DNA of 64,000 nt from JANXUR01 sp038229415 (GCA_038229415.1 JBBROM010000017.1:1-64000); one strand, 5' to 3'. Shown: positions 41,946 to 52,080, counted from the first letter of the stretch. Notes: generated by a model not told the origin, from the letters alone. Numbers and translations are program-made.

Positions 41946-42944
41946 TTACTTTACGTCGTGGCCCCATGCTTCTACTTCGATAAAACTGCACCACTTGGCT
42001 GGGTCAACTGACACCAGCTTGTTCAACCGCACCCATTCCACCTTACGCTTAGGAAATGTGAAGTCCTGGAATTCGGCGGATTGGCCGATCTGAATCGAAA
42101 CGGATTCGCCGTTGGAAAATTCTATGACAGCGCTTTTCCAGTAACTGTCATGGGGGAAGTCAGCGCGAACCATAAGTCGGATCTTGTCTAACTCCACCGG
42201 CCTGCCAAACTCCACCTTCCACCAAAGATCATCGCGGAGTTGCGGACCCCACGACTGATAGGGCCACACACCATGATGACCATTCTGTGTCATTCCATCA
42301 ATCGCATTGCGGGCTCGAAAGTCTGGCAGGCTCCGAGATACGCTATTGGTGGAGGCATGTGGAAAGACAGATGCCGGTTGTTGAGCAGGAGTTCCCTCTA
42401 CCGATGGTGGTTGCAGTTCCTGGTCGCAGGCATTCATGGCGAGGTTGCGATAGCCTACGCGCTCCTCAGCCGTTAGGGTGCGCGCGGTGAGGCGATGCGA
42501 ATTACCTGCAAAACTATCCTGCGAAAAAGGGCTGCGTGTCGCAGGCTCGCCCTGTCCGGAGGGGATGTCGAATGAGAAGCCAACACCGGGATTTGCCGGG
42601 TAGACCAAGCATTCTGGCATACGATCATCCATGCGCACTGCCATGCGAGAAGGCCCATGCAGGACGATGCGATCTCCGGGTTGATACTCGCGGTCGAATG
42701 CCAGTGCGGTGGATGTTTCGTGAGCGGACCGGGCATCTTTACCGGACTGCGCAACGATGGCACCTTGCGCATCTCGCACTTCAAGCCGCAGTGGAGCCGG
42801 GATCGCTAGCTTTGGGTTCCTGGCTTCTGCGCTTTCTACAAGGAGTCCGGCTGCGATGATCGCAAGCAATATCAGTCCGCAGCATGAAACTGACCGGTTA
42901 TGAAGTGCCACGCAAAACATGGGGTAATTCGTATCTCGTGCCAT
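41946..42944 (-). CDS. Exported protein with a discoidin (F5/8 type C)-like domain
   Basis: 332 residues with a signal peptide (CCGLILLAIIAAGLLVESAEA). The middle is Pro- and Ser-rich with an LTAEERVGYRNLAMNACDQ segment. The last 130 residues resemble a galactose-binding discoidin fold: FRARNAIDGMTQNGHHG, SWGPQLRDDLWWKVEFGRPVELDKIRLMVRADFPHDSYWKSAVIEFSNGE. Such domains bind carbohydrate at the cell surface or attached to hydrolases. It is encoded between the epimerase and the GH2 beta-galactosidase, the probable functional partner. Confidence 0.72.
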   Translation of the reverse strand: MARDTNYPMFCVALHNRSVSCCGLILLAIIAAGLLVESAEARNPKLAIPAPLRLEVRDAQGAIVAQSGKDARSAHETSTALAFDREYQPGDRIVLHGPSRMAVRMDDRMPECLVYPANPGVGFSFDIPSGQGEPATRSPFSQDSFAGNSHRLTARTLTAEERVGYRNLAMNACDQELQPPSVEGTPAQQPASVFPHASTNSVSRSLPDFRARNAIDGMTQNGHHGVWPYQSWGPQLRDDLWWKVEFGRPVELDKIRLMVRADFPHDSYWKSAVIEFSNGESVSIQIGQSAEFQDFTFPKRKVEWVRLNKLVSVDPAKWCSFIEVEAWGHDVK

Positions 42945-43008
42945 AAGTTGTCTATCTCTAAGTTCAGCTAATTTTTACTAATCGCCTCGCAACGCTTATG
43001 AGGCACGA

Positions 43009-45867
43009 TTACTCCACTGTCACAATGCCGCCCAAACCCGCTGGCACGTCTGGTGCTGCGGCCTCAATCAGCACGTTGACAGTTCGCTGGCCGGTAGCAG
43101 CTGGACAAACAACCGTCATGTCCGCCCGTTCGGCACTCGTCTTCTCACTAGCGAGCTTTCCGTCAATCCAGACTTGCGCTTTTCCTCCCACGTCGCGCAA
43201 ACGAATCTGGCCGCCGGATGCTTGCACAATCGCGCGAGGTGTAAACTGCGTCCGGTAGACGGCGAATTGACCATCCCGAAACGGAATCATCCAACTACCC
43301 GGATGCGCGTCGCTCCAAGTACTCATGTCTGTCTCGGCAATGATCTGGTTTGGATCGGGCCGAACCGTCGTAACTGGCGACCTCTTCCATACGAGGATTG
43401 CCAGCGGCGGGTTGGGAACTACCGGAACAGCTGGTCGCGCTGCTAAGACAGCCACATCCACCGTAACCTCTGCGGGAAGTAAACCTTCACTAGTCGCGTG
43501 CAGAGTCAACTTTCCTTGTCCGCCATGCTTGCTCTGCAAAATAACTTGCGCCAAACCGTGAAATACGGTGTGCTCGGTTCCCTTCTCCGACTGATGATTC
43601 GTTGGGTCGCCATCGTTCAAGCCAATGATTGCACCGGGGCCGCTAAGTGCGAACTTTACGAGCGGGTTTGCGGTTGGTACCACTCGCCCTTGTGCATCAA
43701 CCACCTGCACAGTGACCGGCTGGGCGTCATCCCCGTCTGCGGCAAGAGTTGTGCGATCAGGGATAAGACGTAACCCTGCCGGGGCACCTGTGGTTTCTAC
43801 CGCGAAGCGCGCCACTTCCCTGCCTTGATTACTCGCGACAGCTTCCAGCTTGCCCGCTTCGTAAGGTACCTCAAAGGTGACCATCTCATACTTGTCAACT
43901 GGCTTTTCGCCGAGCATTTTTCCATTTAACTGTAACTGCACCTTTTCTGCGTTCGAGGTCACCATCACTTTGATCGGCTTACCTTCGCTCCCCGCCCAAT
44001 TCCAATGGGGGACGAGGTGTACCAGCGGACGATCCTTGATCCACTGGGCTTGATGGATGTAGTAGGCAGTCTTGGGAAATCCGCACAAATCCATAATCCC
44101 GATGGATGATCCAGCGGCGGGCCACTCCAACGGTTCCGTCTCACCCCGGTAGTCAAAGCCGGTCCACACCATGGTGCCCGCTACAAATGGCCGCTCGGCC
44201 ACCTGTTTCCATGCCTCCCGGTGCGAGAGTCCCCAGGGCATAACCTCGTCGTCGTAAGAGCTGAGAACGGATTTGCTCCGGTCGGTTTTGTATTCATCGC
44301 GCGTCATTACCGTGGAGGTATCTTCCGAGCTGAAGATTGGTTTAGTGGGGTACCGTTTGTGATACTCATCAAAATCGCGATAGACATAGTTGAAGCCTGC
44401 TACATCGGCTGCCTGTGATGCGTTCACTGGATTGAGCACCGAGTTACTCTGTGCGGCTGTAACCGGTCTGGTTGTATCGCGTTCTTTCACTTTTTCGCTC
44501 ATGCGACGCACTAACTCGTACCCCATCTCCGTGCCTTGCGATGGCTCTTCATTGAAGACGGACCATAAAATCACGCTGGGATGGTTGCGGTCGCGTCGAA
44601 TTAACCAGTCCAGTTGCCTGAGATGCTCGGGCGAAGAACCGAAGTTGCGGTTTTCGTCCATTACGAGCATTCCCAGCCGATCACACGCATCGAGAAATTC
44701 CGCCGCGGGTGCGTTATGGGCAGCCCGATAAGCATTCGATCCCATTTCTTTCAGCCTTCGCACCCGAAAATCCCAGAGCGAATCCGGCACCGCAACACCG
44801 ACTCCTGCATGGTCTTGATGATTCGCGGTTCCCAGTAGCTTGAGGGGTTTGTTGTTCAAAAAGAAGCCCTGGTCGGGGTCAAAACGAATGGTGCGAAATC
44901 CGGCTCGGGTGGTGACTTCATCTGCGATTGCGCCGCCGCGCCTCACCACAGTGCGAACTGAATACAACGTTGGTTCTTCGACCGACCAGAGTTTGGGCGA
45001 AGTTACAGCAAGGGTTAATTTTGCTACTTGCTGGTGCAGCGGATCCACCGTAACTCGAGACTGACCACTTGCCAATACGATCTTGCCTGTAGGGTCAATC
45101 AGGGCTGATTCCACTTCGACCTGCGCGGAAGATTTGTCGCTGTTGTATAGCGTCGCCTCCACCGGAATGGACCAGTTGCCATCGGCACTACGCACCGGGT
45201 TTGCGAAAACGCCGTCTGTCTCAATATGGACTGGATTGCGCTTTACCAACCACGCGTGACGATAGAGGCCCGCGCCTTCGTACCACCAGCCCTCTTGCGC
45301 CGACGCATCCACCTGGATCGCGATGATGTTCAAGTCCTTGCCGTATCTGGCGATCGGCGTGATGTCCACGTAGATGGAGTTGTATCCCGACCAGTTTCGC
45401 GCGGACAGCACTCCATTCACCCAGATCGTGCAGTGGGTAGCAACCCCATCCAACTGCAGCTCCAGATGTTTGCCGTGATCCGCTGGATCGAGCTGAAAAT
45501 ACTTACGGTACCAACCCATTCCACGATCACGATACCCTTCGGCGGAATTTGCCTTGGGGTCGAACGGCTGCTCCACCGCCCAATCGTGCGGAAGATTCAC
45601 CGTCTTCCAGGTCGAGTCATCAAATTCCGGCGAGGCGGCACCCGACGAGCTGCCTGCCTTGGCACTATCGTACGAATCCTGATGTCCGCTAATCACCGGA
45701 AAAGGGATTTCTCCCTCATGGAACAACCATCCTTGGTCGAGCGACAGTCGCTCACGCATGGAGCTAGCTGAAGCAGGCACAGCCAGCACGGACACGGCGG
45801 CCAGCGCGAAAAGGTATGCGCCTACGTATCGCGCAAAGTTCCAACGACTCGTCTTCTGTCGTGTCAT
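43009..45867 (-). CDS. GH2 beta-galactosidase, exported
   Basis: 952 residues. A signal peptide ends near ASAS. The GH2 order is sugar-binding jelly roll (VNLPHDWAVEQPFDP, MGWYRKYFQL, LDGVATHCTIWVNG), immunoglobulin-like domain, then TIM barrel with NEE at about 437-439 (acid/base Glu, in SVFNEEP) and the nucleophile Glu in SSEDTS near 515. A DUF4982/BIG-type domain and a C-terminal galactose-binding-like domain (AVYRTQFTPRAIVQASG) follow. It removes terminal beta-galactose or similar residues from plant or microbial oligosaccharides in the periplasm. A LacI-type palindrome lies 45 bases upstream of the ATG, which is preceded by CGGAG. Confidence 0.92.
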   Translation of the reverse strand: MTRQKTSRWNFARYVGAYLFALAAVSVLAVPASASSMRERLSLDQGWLFHEGEIPFPVISGHQDSYDSAKAGSSSGAASPEFDDSTWKTVNLPHDWAVEQPFDPKANSAEGYRDRGMGWYRKYFQLDPADHGKHLELQLDGVATHCTIWVNGVLSARNWSGYNSIYVDITPIARYGKDLNIIAIQVDASAQEGWWYEGAGLYRHAWLVKRNPVHIETDGVFANPVRSADGNWSIPVEATLYNSDKSSAQVEVESALIDPTGKIVLASGQSRVTVDPLHQQVAKLTLAVTSPKLWSVEEPTLYSVRTVVRRGGAIADEVTTRAGFRTIRFDPDQGFFLNNKPLKLLGTANHQDHAGVGVAVPDSLWDFRVRRLKEMGSNAYRAAHNAPAAEFLDACDRLGMLVMDENRNFGSSPEHLRQLDWLIRRDRNHPSVILWSVFNEEPSQGTEMGYELVRRMSEKVKERDTTRPVTAAQSNSVLNPVNASQAADVAGFNYVYRDFDEYHKRYPTKPIFSSEDTSTVMTRDEYKTDRSKSVLSSYDDEVMPWGLSHREAWKQVAERPFVAGTMVWTGFDYRGETEPLEWPAAGSSIGIMDLCGFPKTAYYIHQAQWIKDRPLVHLVPHWNWAGSEGKPIKVMVTSNAEKVQLQLNGKMLGEKPVDKYEMVTFEVPYEAGKLEAVASNQGREVARFAVETTGAPAGLRLIPDRTTLAADGDDAQPVTVQVVDAQGRVVPTANPLVKFALSGPGAIIGLNDGDPTNHQSEKGTEHTVFHGLAQVILQSKHGGQGKLTLHATSEGLLPAEVTVDVAVLAARPAVPVVPNPPLAILVWKRSPVTTVRPDPNQIIAETDMSTWSDAHPGSWMIPFRDGQFAVYRTQFTPRAIVQASGGQIRLRDVGGKAQVWIDGKLASEKTSAERADMTVVCPAATGQRTVNVLIEAAAPDVPAGLGGIVTVE

Positions 45868-45911
45868 AACGCCATTCTCCGTTGAGCAGTGAAAATCACA
45901 GGTAAGCTTAC

Positions 45912-45925
45912 AGCAAACGTTTACT
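45912..45925 (-). promoter_or_regulatory. LacI-type operator upstream of the beta-galactosidase gene
   Basis: AGCAAACGTTTACT is centred on AAACGTTT with a CG in the middle, and lies between possible promoter hexamers TTGTAC and TGTAAG on the minus strand. It resembles GGTAAACGTTTGCC at 34085 more than the AAACGATT sites. Confidence 0.55.
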
Positions 45926-45957
45926 TAGCGTACAAAAATTGCAGGCGGCGCTTTATT

Positions 45958-46785
45958 TCACAATCTTTCGAGGAAAAGGAATGCATCTTTCAAGTGCTGC
46001 TCCACGTCAGCTTGATCTTCGTTTTGATAGGCATCTCCATTGATTTCCAGGAGCAGAGGTGGAGATTGGGGGGCACTTCGCAGCAGACGCATCGCACTGG
46101 CCCAGTCTACGTCTCCGGCTTCTGGCCATTTGTGCGAGTCACGATCGCCGAAATTGTCGTGCACGTGGGTGGAGCGTATGTGCTCCTTGAGCGCGGCAAA
46201 CGAGGCTTGCACTCCGTTCGCCATGTGCGCGTGCCCTACGTCAAAGCAGATGGCAAGTCCATGAACCGATTCCATAAACTGGAGCAGAACTGCTGGGGCC
46301 GAGATCTCATTGGGTATATTTTCCAGCAAGAGCTGCGCGCCCGCACTAGCCGCAGCGCTGGCGATGCGTTGCATCGAATCTACAGCGCGCTGTAATTGGC
46401 CTTGCACGAGCGGGTCGCCAGCCATGCCAATATGCTGCACCAGAAATTTGAAAGGAATCTGTTCCGCGACCGCCAGAGCGCGCAGAGCTTCGTCCACGGA
46501 GCGGGATCTAGTGTCGTCGTTCAGAGCGTCAATTTCTACGGCGTGACCGCCAGCCTCACCCCAGGCTTCGTCGGTGTAAAGCGGCGAGTGGAGGGAGTGA
46601 AGCGGCACGCCGCTGGAAGCGAACCACGCGGCGACTTCCTTCAGCTGGTGCGGGTCACGATAGTCGAAGTGCTGGCGCGCGCAAAATATCTCGATGGCTT
46701 CTGCCCCGGCGCGAACCAAGCGGTCCAATAGTTCGGGGGTGAGGCGGCGCTCGACGTATACGTAGGTGGAGATGGCGTGAATCAT
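45958..46785 (-). CDS. TIM-barrel sugar phosphate isomerase/epimerase-like protein
   Basis: The ATG at 46785 has GGAGG four bases away and gives 275 residues. It matches the xylose-isomerase-like/AP-endonuclease-2 barrel: FLVQHIGMAGDPL, LLLENIPNEIS (metal Glu), LAICFDVGHAHMA (Asp and His ligands), THVHDNFGDRDSHKWPEAGDVDW and LLLEINGD (last Glu). This set of metal ligands indicates an active enzyme acting on a sugar, inositol or ketose. It lies between the GH2 gene and the K+ channel gene on the same strand. Confidence 0.85.
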   Translation of the reverse strand: MIHAISTYVYVERRLTPELLDRLVRAGAEAIEIFCARQHFDYRDPHQLKEVAAWFASSGVPLHSLHSPLYTDEAWGEAGGHAVEIDALNDDTRSRSVDEALRALAVAEQIPFKFLVQHIGMAGDPLVQGQLQRAVDSMQRIASAAASAGAQLLLENIPNEISAPAVLLQFMESVHGLAICFDVGHAHMANGVQASFAALKEHIRSTHVHDNFGDRDSHKWPEAGDVDWASAMRLLRSAPQSPPLLLEINGDAYQNEDQADVEQHLKDAFLFLERL

Positions 46786-46822
46786 ACGTCCTCCGCGACC
46801 GCTGGGTTGCTGCTTCACAGGA

Positions 46823-47878
46823 CTATCCGATACTGGCCGCGCCAGCCGCAGCTTCTCTGGCCCGCAGGAAATCGGCAACATCACCCATGGCAATGATGAC
46901 CGTCCCAGCCGCCAGTAGAGCGGTGTCGGCGGGGTTGATGACAAATTGCGAGCCTTCTTCCGCATGGGGTTGCCGCAGGGCCAATGGCAAGAGGTTGTAA
47001 GTGGAACGAAGGCTGACCATTGTCAGAGATTTTCCTGCCCAGAGAGAACTTACCCCAATCTCAAGCTCTTCGACTCGCAAAGTTTGTGATTGCTCCCGCA
47101 GCATCAGGTCCAGGAAGCTGACGGCGTGAGGGCGGATCAACTCGCTGGCCATGCGCAGCCCTCCGATGCGACTAGGGGAGACTGTTGCACTGGCTCCGGC
47201 ACGCACCAGCCGGTCGGCAAAATTCTGGTCGTTGGATCGCGCGACGATGCGCAATGAAGGATATCTTTGACGGCAAAGCACGGTGACGACCAGATTGTCC
47301 TTCTCATGAGGAAGGCAGGCTACGATGCCACCCGCCCTGCGGATGCCAGCGCGATCAAGAACTTCCTCTTCCGTGGCATCGCCCACTACATAGAGCAAAT
47401 CCTGGAAAGAATCGGGCCGCAGATCTTTCCAGCGCTTGATATTTTCCTCGGAGCTGTCAATGACTACGCACGGTTTGCCAGCCTTGCTGATTTCTTCGAC
47501 GGTATGCCTGCCGGTGTCGCCCAGCCCGCAAATAATAGAATGCCCCGACAACTGATCAATTCGTTTCTGCATGCCGCGTCTCCAAAAAGGATTACTGATT
47601 TCCATTTCCAGCAGGAACGCAGTCACCACCGAAAATACGTAGACCGTGATGGCTACTCCAAACAGAACCACGAAGATATTGAAAATGCGCAAGACTGGAT
47701 CGTGCGACGTGTCTACAATTTCGCCATAGCCGACTCCCGCAATGGTTATTACAGCCATATACAGAGCGTTGAGGTAGGAGACCGCAGGCCCACCGAGCAA
47801 GCGATAGCCTACCGTGCTCAGTACAATCAGCAGCAGAAGCAGCATTCCGGCGGTAATCAGGCGTTTGCGAAGGGCCAT
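46823..47878 (-). CDS. Two-TM potassium channel with RCK (TrkA) domains
   Basis: 351 residues. Helix 1 (about 8-27) and helix 2 (about 62-92) flank the pore loop with the selectivity filter VGYGE in TIAGVGYGE (45-53). The cytoplasmic part has a TrkA-N/RCK domain (IICGLGDTGRHTVEEISKAGKPCVVIDSS, YVVGDATEEEVLDRAGI) and a TrkA-C domain with SLWAGKSLTMVSLRSTYNLLPLALR. This is the MthK-like arrangement: a K+ channel gated by nucleotide or Ca2+. The gene lies 54 bases after the glucosidase gene. Confidence 0.94.
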   Translation of the reverse strand: MALRKRLITAGMLLLLLIVLSTVGYRLLGGPAVSYLNALYMAVITIAGVGYGEIVDTSHDPVLRIFNIFVVLFGVAITVYVFSVVTAFLLEMEISNPFWRRGMQKRIDQLSGHSIICGLGDTGRHTVEEISKAGKPCVVIDSSEENIKRWKDLRPDSFQDLLYVVGDATEEEVLDRAGIRRAGGIVACLPHEKDNLVVTVLCRQRYPSLRIVARSNDQNFADRLVRAGASATVSPSRIGGLRMASELIRPHAVSFLDLMLREQSQTLRVEELEIGVSSLWAGKSLTMVSLRSTYNLLPLALRQPHAEEGSQFVINPADTALLAAGTVIIAMGDVADFLRAREAAAGAASIG

Positions 47879-47932
47879 AGGAATCGTGCGAAAGCAAATG
47901 TGGTTGCTTGTGGGAGATAGACTAACGCAGCC

Positions 47933-50665
47933 TCAGCGGCTCCATTCGTCAATCAGGTTGGCCACCAAGCCGCTCCATCCGGTCTGGTGACTCGCGCCCA
48001 ACCCCATGCCAGTGTCACCGTTATAGTACTCATGAAACAGGATGTAGTCTCGCCAGAAGGGGTCGTGCTGCATTTTGGCGTATTGGCCGGAGCTGGGGCG
48101 GTGACCATTGGCATCCCGTTTGAAGATTCCGATCATGCGCCTGGCCAATTCTTCCGCGATGGCGGAAGGCGTGGTGCTGGCAACATCTGACTGGTTCCCC
48201 CGCACTATGAAGTCCGGGCCCAACGCCTTGCCGAAACGAAGGATGGATTCGATGAGAAGGTACCCTGTCGGAAACCAGATCGGGCCTCGCCAGTTGGAAT
48301 TGCCACCCTTCAGCTTTACATCCGCTTCCGCAGGCTCGTATTTGACGGAATTGTCGCCGAAATGAAAGGGCGTGGCGAGATGCGCGCGGGAGAGACTACG
48401 CACGCCGTGTTCGGAGAGTAGTTCTTCGGGATCCCAAACTTTTTCGAGAACCCGTTGGAGTTGCTGTGGTGCAACGATGGATAGGACGTAGCGTGGGTCA
48501 TCCGACCCGACCCGGTAACAGGTGTCACCCACCACATCGGCGCGATTTTCGATGAACCAATCCATATCCGCACGGAAAGTGGGATGAGGCGCTAGGTCTT
48601 CCGGCTCTAGAATCTCCACAGCGAACAGGGGAATCAGCCCAACGGCAGAACGCAGGCGGAATTTGTGGAACTCGCCATTGGGGTAACGGAGAACGTCGTA
48701 GAAGAAGCCATCCTTCTCGTCCCATAGTTGATAGTCGCGGCCGCCCATTTTCTTCATCGCGGCACCGATATAAATAAAGTGCTGGAAGAACTTGGTAGCC
48801 AGCAGTTCGTAGGTTGGGTTTGTTTTGGCAAGTTCCAGTGCGATCCGCATCAGGTACAGACAGAACTGACCCATCCACCCGGTCGCATCGGATTGCTCTA
48901 GAATGGCGCCGTTAGGCATCGGCGAACCGCGATCCACTACGCTTATGTTGTCGAGCCCGAGGAAGCCGCCTTCAAAAACGTTATTGCCTTCGCTATCTAC
49001 ACGGTTCACCCACCACGCAAAGTTGATGAGGAGTTTATGGAGGCACTTTTCCAGGAACGCGGTGTCGCCCTTCCCTGTACGCTGCTTTTCTGATTGATAG
49101 ACGCGCCAGCAAGCCCAGGCATGCACGGGCGGATTGAGATCAGAGAACTCCCACTCGTATGCTGGAATTTGCCCGTTGGGATGCAGGAATTGCTCGAAGA
49201 GGAGGTTCCACAGATTCTCCTTGGCGAACTCTGCGTCCACCAAGGCCAGCGTTACGCACTGGAAGGCGAGATCCCATGCTGCAAACCAGGGAAACTCCCA
49301 CTTGTCTGGCATGGAGAGGACGCGCATCGAGTTCAAGTGGCGCCAATGGGCGTTGCGCAATTGCTTGCGAGATTCCGGAGGAGGGGAGGCAGGGTTGTCT
49401 CCCTCCAACCAGCGGTTCACGTCGAACAGGTAGATCTGCTTGCTCCACAGCATTCCAGAGAGTGCCTGGCGCTGAATTGCTTTCTCTTCTTCGGTTGCCT
49501 TGGGCGGATGGACCGAGGCATAAAACTCGTCCGCTTCGGCGTGGCGAAGAGCAATCACCTCATCCACGGTGGCCAGTGGGTTAGTAATTTCATCTGGCGA
49601 GAGCCTTAGCCGGACGACGAACGATTGCCCCGAAGGCACGGTGGCGCTGTAGTGGATGCAAGATTTTGTGCCTGCGTTCGCGGGATTAGTGCAGTCTTCG
49701 CCATTGATGATCGAACGATGGAACGCGTCTTTTACATGAGGCGAGGTGCTGTGGCTGGCGTAGAGGCGTTCCGAGTTAGTTTCGTTATTCGTGAATAAAG
49801 GCTTTCCTCCCGAAGCGGCGTAGAGAAATCGCTTGCCCAAGTGATAAGGGGATCGCAGATTCCGTGGAGGATTGGCTGCGGAGTCGTCGGCAGATAGCAT
49901 CAGACAATCCGCTCGCTCCGGCTCCAGATTAATCGTGGGTTCTGGCTCTGCCTGCCCTGTCCATCCCCACGTTTTGCGGAACCAGAGATGCGGAAGCAGG
50001 TGAATTTCGGCGGCGTCCGGGCCTCGGTTGCAGGCCTCAATTCGAATGCAGATATCTTCGGGGCCCGCCTTGGCGTATTCGACGAAGACGTCGAAGTAGC
50101 GATCCTCGTCGAAGATTCCTGTGTCGAGTAACTCGTATTCGCCTTCGGATCCGCTGCGGAGGTTGTTGCCGTCTACGAGTTGCTGGTATGGGAACGCAGC
50201 CTGCGGATACTTATAGAGCATTCGCATGTAACTGTGCGTCGGAGTGTTGTCGGCATAGAACCAGTATTCCTTCACGTCTTCGCCGTGACTGCCTTCATTG
50301 CCAGAGAGGCCAAACATCCGCTCTTTCAGGATTGGGTCTTTGCCATTCCACAGGGCTAGGGCAAATACCAGAATTTGGTAACGATCGCAGATGGCGGCGA
50401 TGCCATCTTCTCCCCAGCGATAGGCTTTGCTACGGGCTTGGTCGTGGGGCAGGTACTCCCACGCAGTGCCGTATGGACTATAGTCCTCGCGAACGCTACC
50501 CCAGGATCGTTCCGACACATATGGCCCCCACTTTCGCCAAGGCGTCAACGATCCATCCCCTGCCTGCTGCAAGCGCTCGTGCTCGCGCGTCGGCGGAGTA
50601 GCTTCGGGTGTAACTGAGGCGGATTTACCTGGTTCGTCGGGAATGTTATTCATGGGAAGTTGCAT
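47933..50665 (-). CDS. GH63/MGH1-like glucosidase
   Basis: A 910-residue protein with no signal peptide, so cytoplasmic. The N-terminus (GPYVSERSWGSVREDYSPYGTAWEYLPHDQARSKAYRWGEDGIAAICDRYQ) and the (alpha/alpha)6 barrel region WEFPWFAAWDLAFQCVTLALVDAEFAKENL match bacterial GH63-type glucosidases, as do GFLGLDNISVVDRG and GGNSNWRGPIWFPTGYLLIES. Natural substrates of bacterial members are poorly known; alpha-glucosides such as glucosylglycerate or mannosylglycerate analogues have been reported for relatives. Start is the ATG at 50665 or the one four codons later. Confidence 0.85.
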   Translation of the reverse strand: MQLPMNNIPDEPGKSASVTPEATPPTREHERLQQAGDGSLTPWRKWGPYVSERSWGSVREDYSPYGTAWEYLPHDQARSKAYRWGEDGIAAICDRYQILVFALALWNGKDPILKERMFGLSGNEGSHGEDVKEYWFYADNTPTHSYMRMLYKYPQAAFPYQQLVDGNNLRSGSEGEYELLDTGIFDEDRYFDVFVEYAKAGPEDICIRIEACNRGPDAAEIHLLPHLWFRKTWGWTGQAEPEPTINLEPERADCLMLSADDSAANPPRNLRSPYHLGKRFLYAASGGKPLFTNNETNSERLYASHSTSPHVKDAFHRSIINGEDCTNPANAGTKSCIHYSATVPSGQSFVVRLRLSPDEITNPLATVDEVIALRHAEADEFYASVHPPKATEEEKAIQRQALSGMLWSKQIYLFDVNRWLEGDNPASPPPESRKQLRNAHWRHLNSMRVLSMPDKWEFPWFAAWDLAFQCVTLALVDAEFAKENLWNLLFEQFLHPNGQIPAYEWEFSDLNPPVHAWACWRVYQSEKQRTGKGDTAFLEKCLHKLLINFAWWVNRVDSEGNNVFEGGFLGLDNISVVDRGSPMPNGAILEQSDATGWMGQFCLYLMRIALELAKTNPTYELLATKFFQHFIYIGAAMKKMGGRDYQLWDEKDGFFYDVLRYPNGEFHKFRLRSAVGLIPLFAVEILEPEDLAPHPTFRADMDWFIENRADVVGDTCYRVGSDDPRYVLSIVAPQQLQRVLEKVWDPEELLSEHGVRSLSRAHLATPFHFGDNSVKYEPAEADVKLKGGNSNWRGPIWFPTGYLLIESILRFGKALGPDFIVRGNQSDVASTTPSAIAEELARRMIGIFKRDANGHRPSSGQYAKMQHDPFWRDYILFHEYYNGDTGMGLGASHQTGWSGLVANLIDEWSR

Positions 50666-50694
50666 TAGTTGCTCTGATTTAGTTGAAACCTATG

Positions 50695-52080
50695 CTAGTT
50701 GGTGCCCGAAGCCAGCCTCTGTTCCTCCAGTAGGGCACTTGCTTTCTGCATCTGCGCGGCAAAGTTGGATGCATTGTAAGCGGAAGGACTGTTCACCAGA
50801 TCGAACAGATTTGAAATCGCCTTCGCCATCGGCGTGTCGCGGTTTCCACTGTTTCCGCTATAGGCGGTGTACAAGCCATCCAAGGTCATAACGGCTTGTT
50901 CCGCCGCGCGCTCTCCTTTAGCGGAGATTTGGTTGCCATCTGCAGCCACGCCCCGCATCATGCGGAGGGCGAGTGCGCGATCATAGGTCCCGCCATCAAA
51001 CTCCTTCGACAACTGCTCGGCTGTGGCAGCGGCCCGGCCCGCTGTGTCGGCGATCTCCTGACGATTGCCGCTGATCTGCCCCATGAGCCGGGTGAGCTTC
51101 GCCATTTCGGCGTCGAGACGGCTTGCTGCATCGGAATTCATTTGCCGCGCTAGAATGCGAAATACGACATAGCGGGACTCATTCCAAGCCGCAACTCCGG
51201 CTTGGCGACCACTATAGCCCTGCCTCTGTCTCCAACTATCTTCTGGCTTGGTAAGGCTGTGGTGGCAGGCGAAGCAATCCAGCTCACCGTACTCCGGCCA
51301 TTTGTTGCCGCTGGCCCGACGCTGTAGCCGCAGCAAAGATTGGCGCAGCTCCACCGCGTCGCCGACAGCCACGCTTTGAACGCCGCGCCAAGGCTTGTCC
51401 GCTGGGTCGCTCCAATGCCGGGGCATCACGGCGCTGAACAGTTCCAGGTCGAAGGTGAGGTCGGGGTGGCCTGCGGCGATCATCTCGTGATCCACGAACT
51501 TATCCGGCGTTCCGAGGTGGCAGGAAAGGCAGACTTCTGTACGTCCGGTGAGGCCGCGCAAGTCGGTCATGCCGAGGCGCACGGAATCCTCGTGCTTCCA
51601 GTTGCGGGCGGTGTGCGCACCCAGCCAACCGGAGGCGGGCCCATGACAGTTCTCGCAGCCCACTCCATCTTTGGCCTCAAAACTCTGGGCCTGTTTCTCC
51701 TTTGGAATGGCAAGAGAGTGGCAAGACAGGCATTTCGGCGACTGGTTCGGCGGCCCGACTCTCTCTTTTGGGTCAAGGGCGCTATCGTCGAGAATGCGGC
51801 CGATCCGTCGGGAAACCTCGCTCGACAGCACATCGTAGGCGCGAGAGTGCTTGTCGCGAGTGACCCAAGTGGTGTATTCGTTCTGTAGAACACGTGTGAC
51901 CTGCTTGGCTTGGATGCTGCCGTGGCAACTGCTGGCGGCGCATCCGCCCGCGCCATTGTATTGGCCGACCGCAGACACATTGCCCTCCGCCTTTAGGGTG
52001 GGCGAAAGGACGAAAAGCACGGACAGGATTGCTAGACACAGCGGGATGGACGTTCGAGACAAGACCGAAGGATGATGCAT
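50695..52080 (-). CDS. Pentaheme cytochrome c, cytochrome c554-like
   Basis: About 461 residues if the ATG at 52080 is used; an ATG at 52092 is too close to the GGAGG, and a TTG at 52086 is also possible. A signal peptide (SIPLCLAILSVLFVLSPTLKA) is followed by five heme sites. The first is CAASSCH, with four residues between the cysteines; the others are CLSCH, CENCH, CLSCH and CFACH. The order resembles the cytochrome c554/multiheme family. The C-terminal 200 residues are helical without heme motifs. The product should be periplasmic. It diverges from the NADH-dehydrogenase-like operon over a palindromic site. Confidence 0.88.
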   Translation of the reverse strand: MHHPSVLSRTSIPLCLAILSVLFVLSPTLKAEGNVSAVGQYNGAGGCAASSCHGSIQAKQVTRVLQNEYTTWVTRDKHSRAYDVLSSEVSRRIGRILDDSALDPKERVGPPNQSPKCLSCHSLAIPKEKQAQSFEAKDGVGCENCHGPASGWLGAHTARNWKHEDSVRLGMTDLRGLTGRTEVCLSCHLGTPDKFVDHEMIAAGHPDLTFDLELFSAVMPRHWSDPADKPWRGVQSVAVGDAVELRQSLLRLQRRASGNKWPEYGELDCFACHHSLTKPEDSWRQRQGYSGRQAGVAAWNESRYVVFRILARQMNSDAASRLDAEMAKLTRLMGQISGNRQEIADTAGRAAATAEQLSKEFDGGTYDRALALRMMRGVAADGNQISAKGERAAEQAVMTLDGLYTAYSGNSGNRDTPMAKAISNLFDLVNSPSAYNASNFAAQMQKASALLEEQRLASGTN

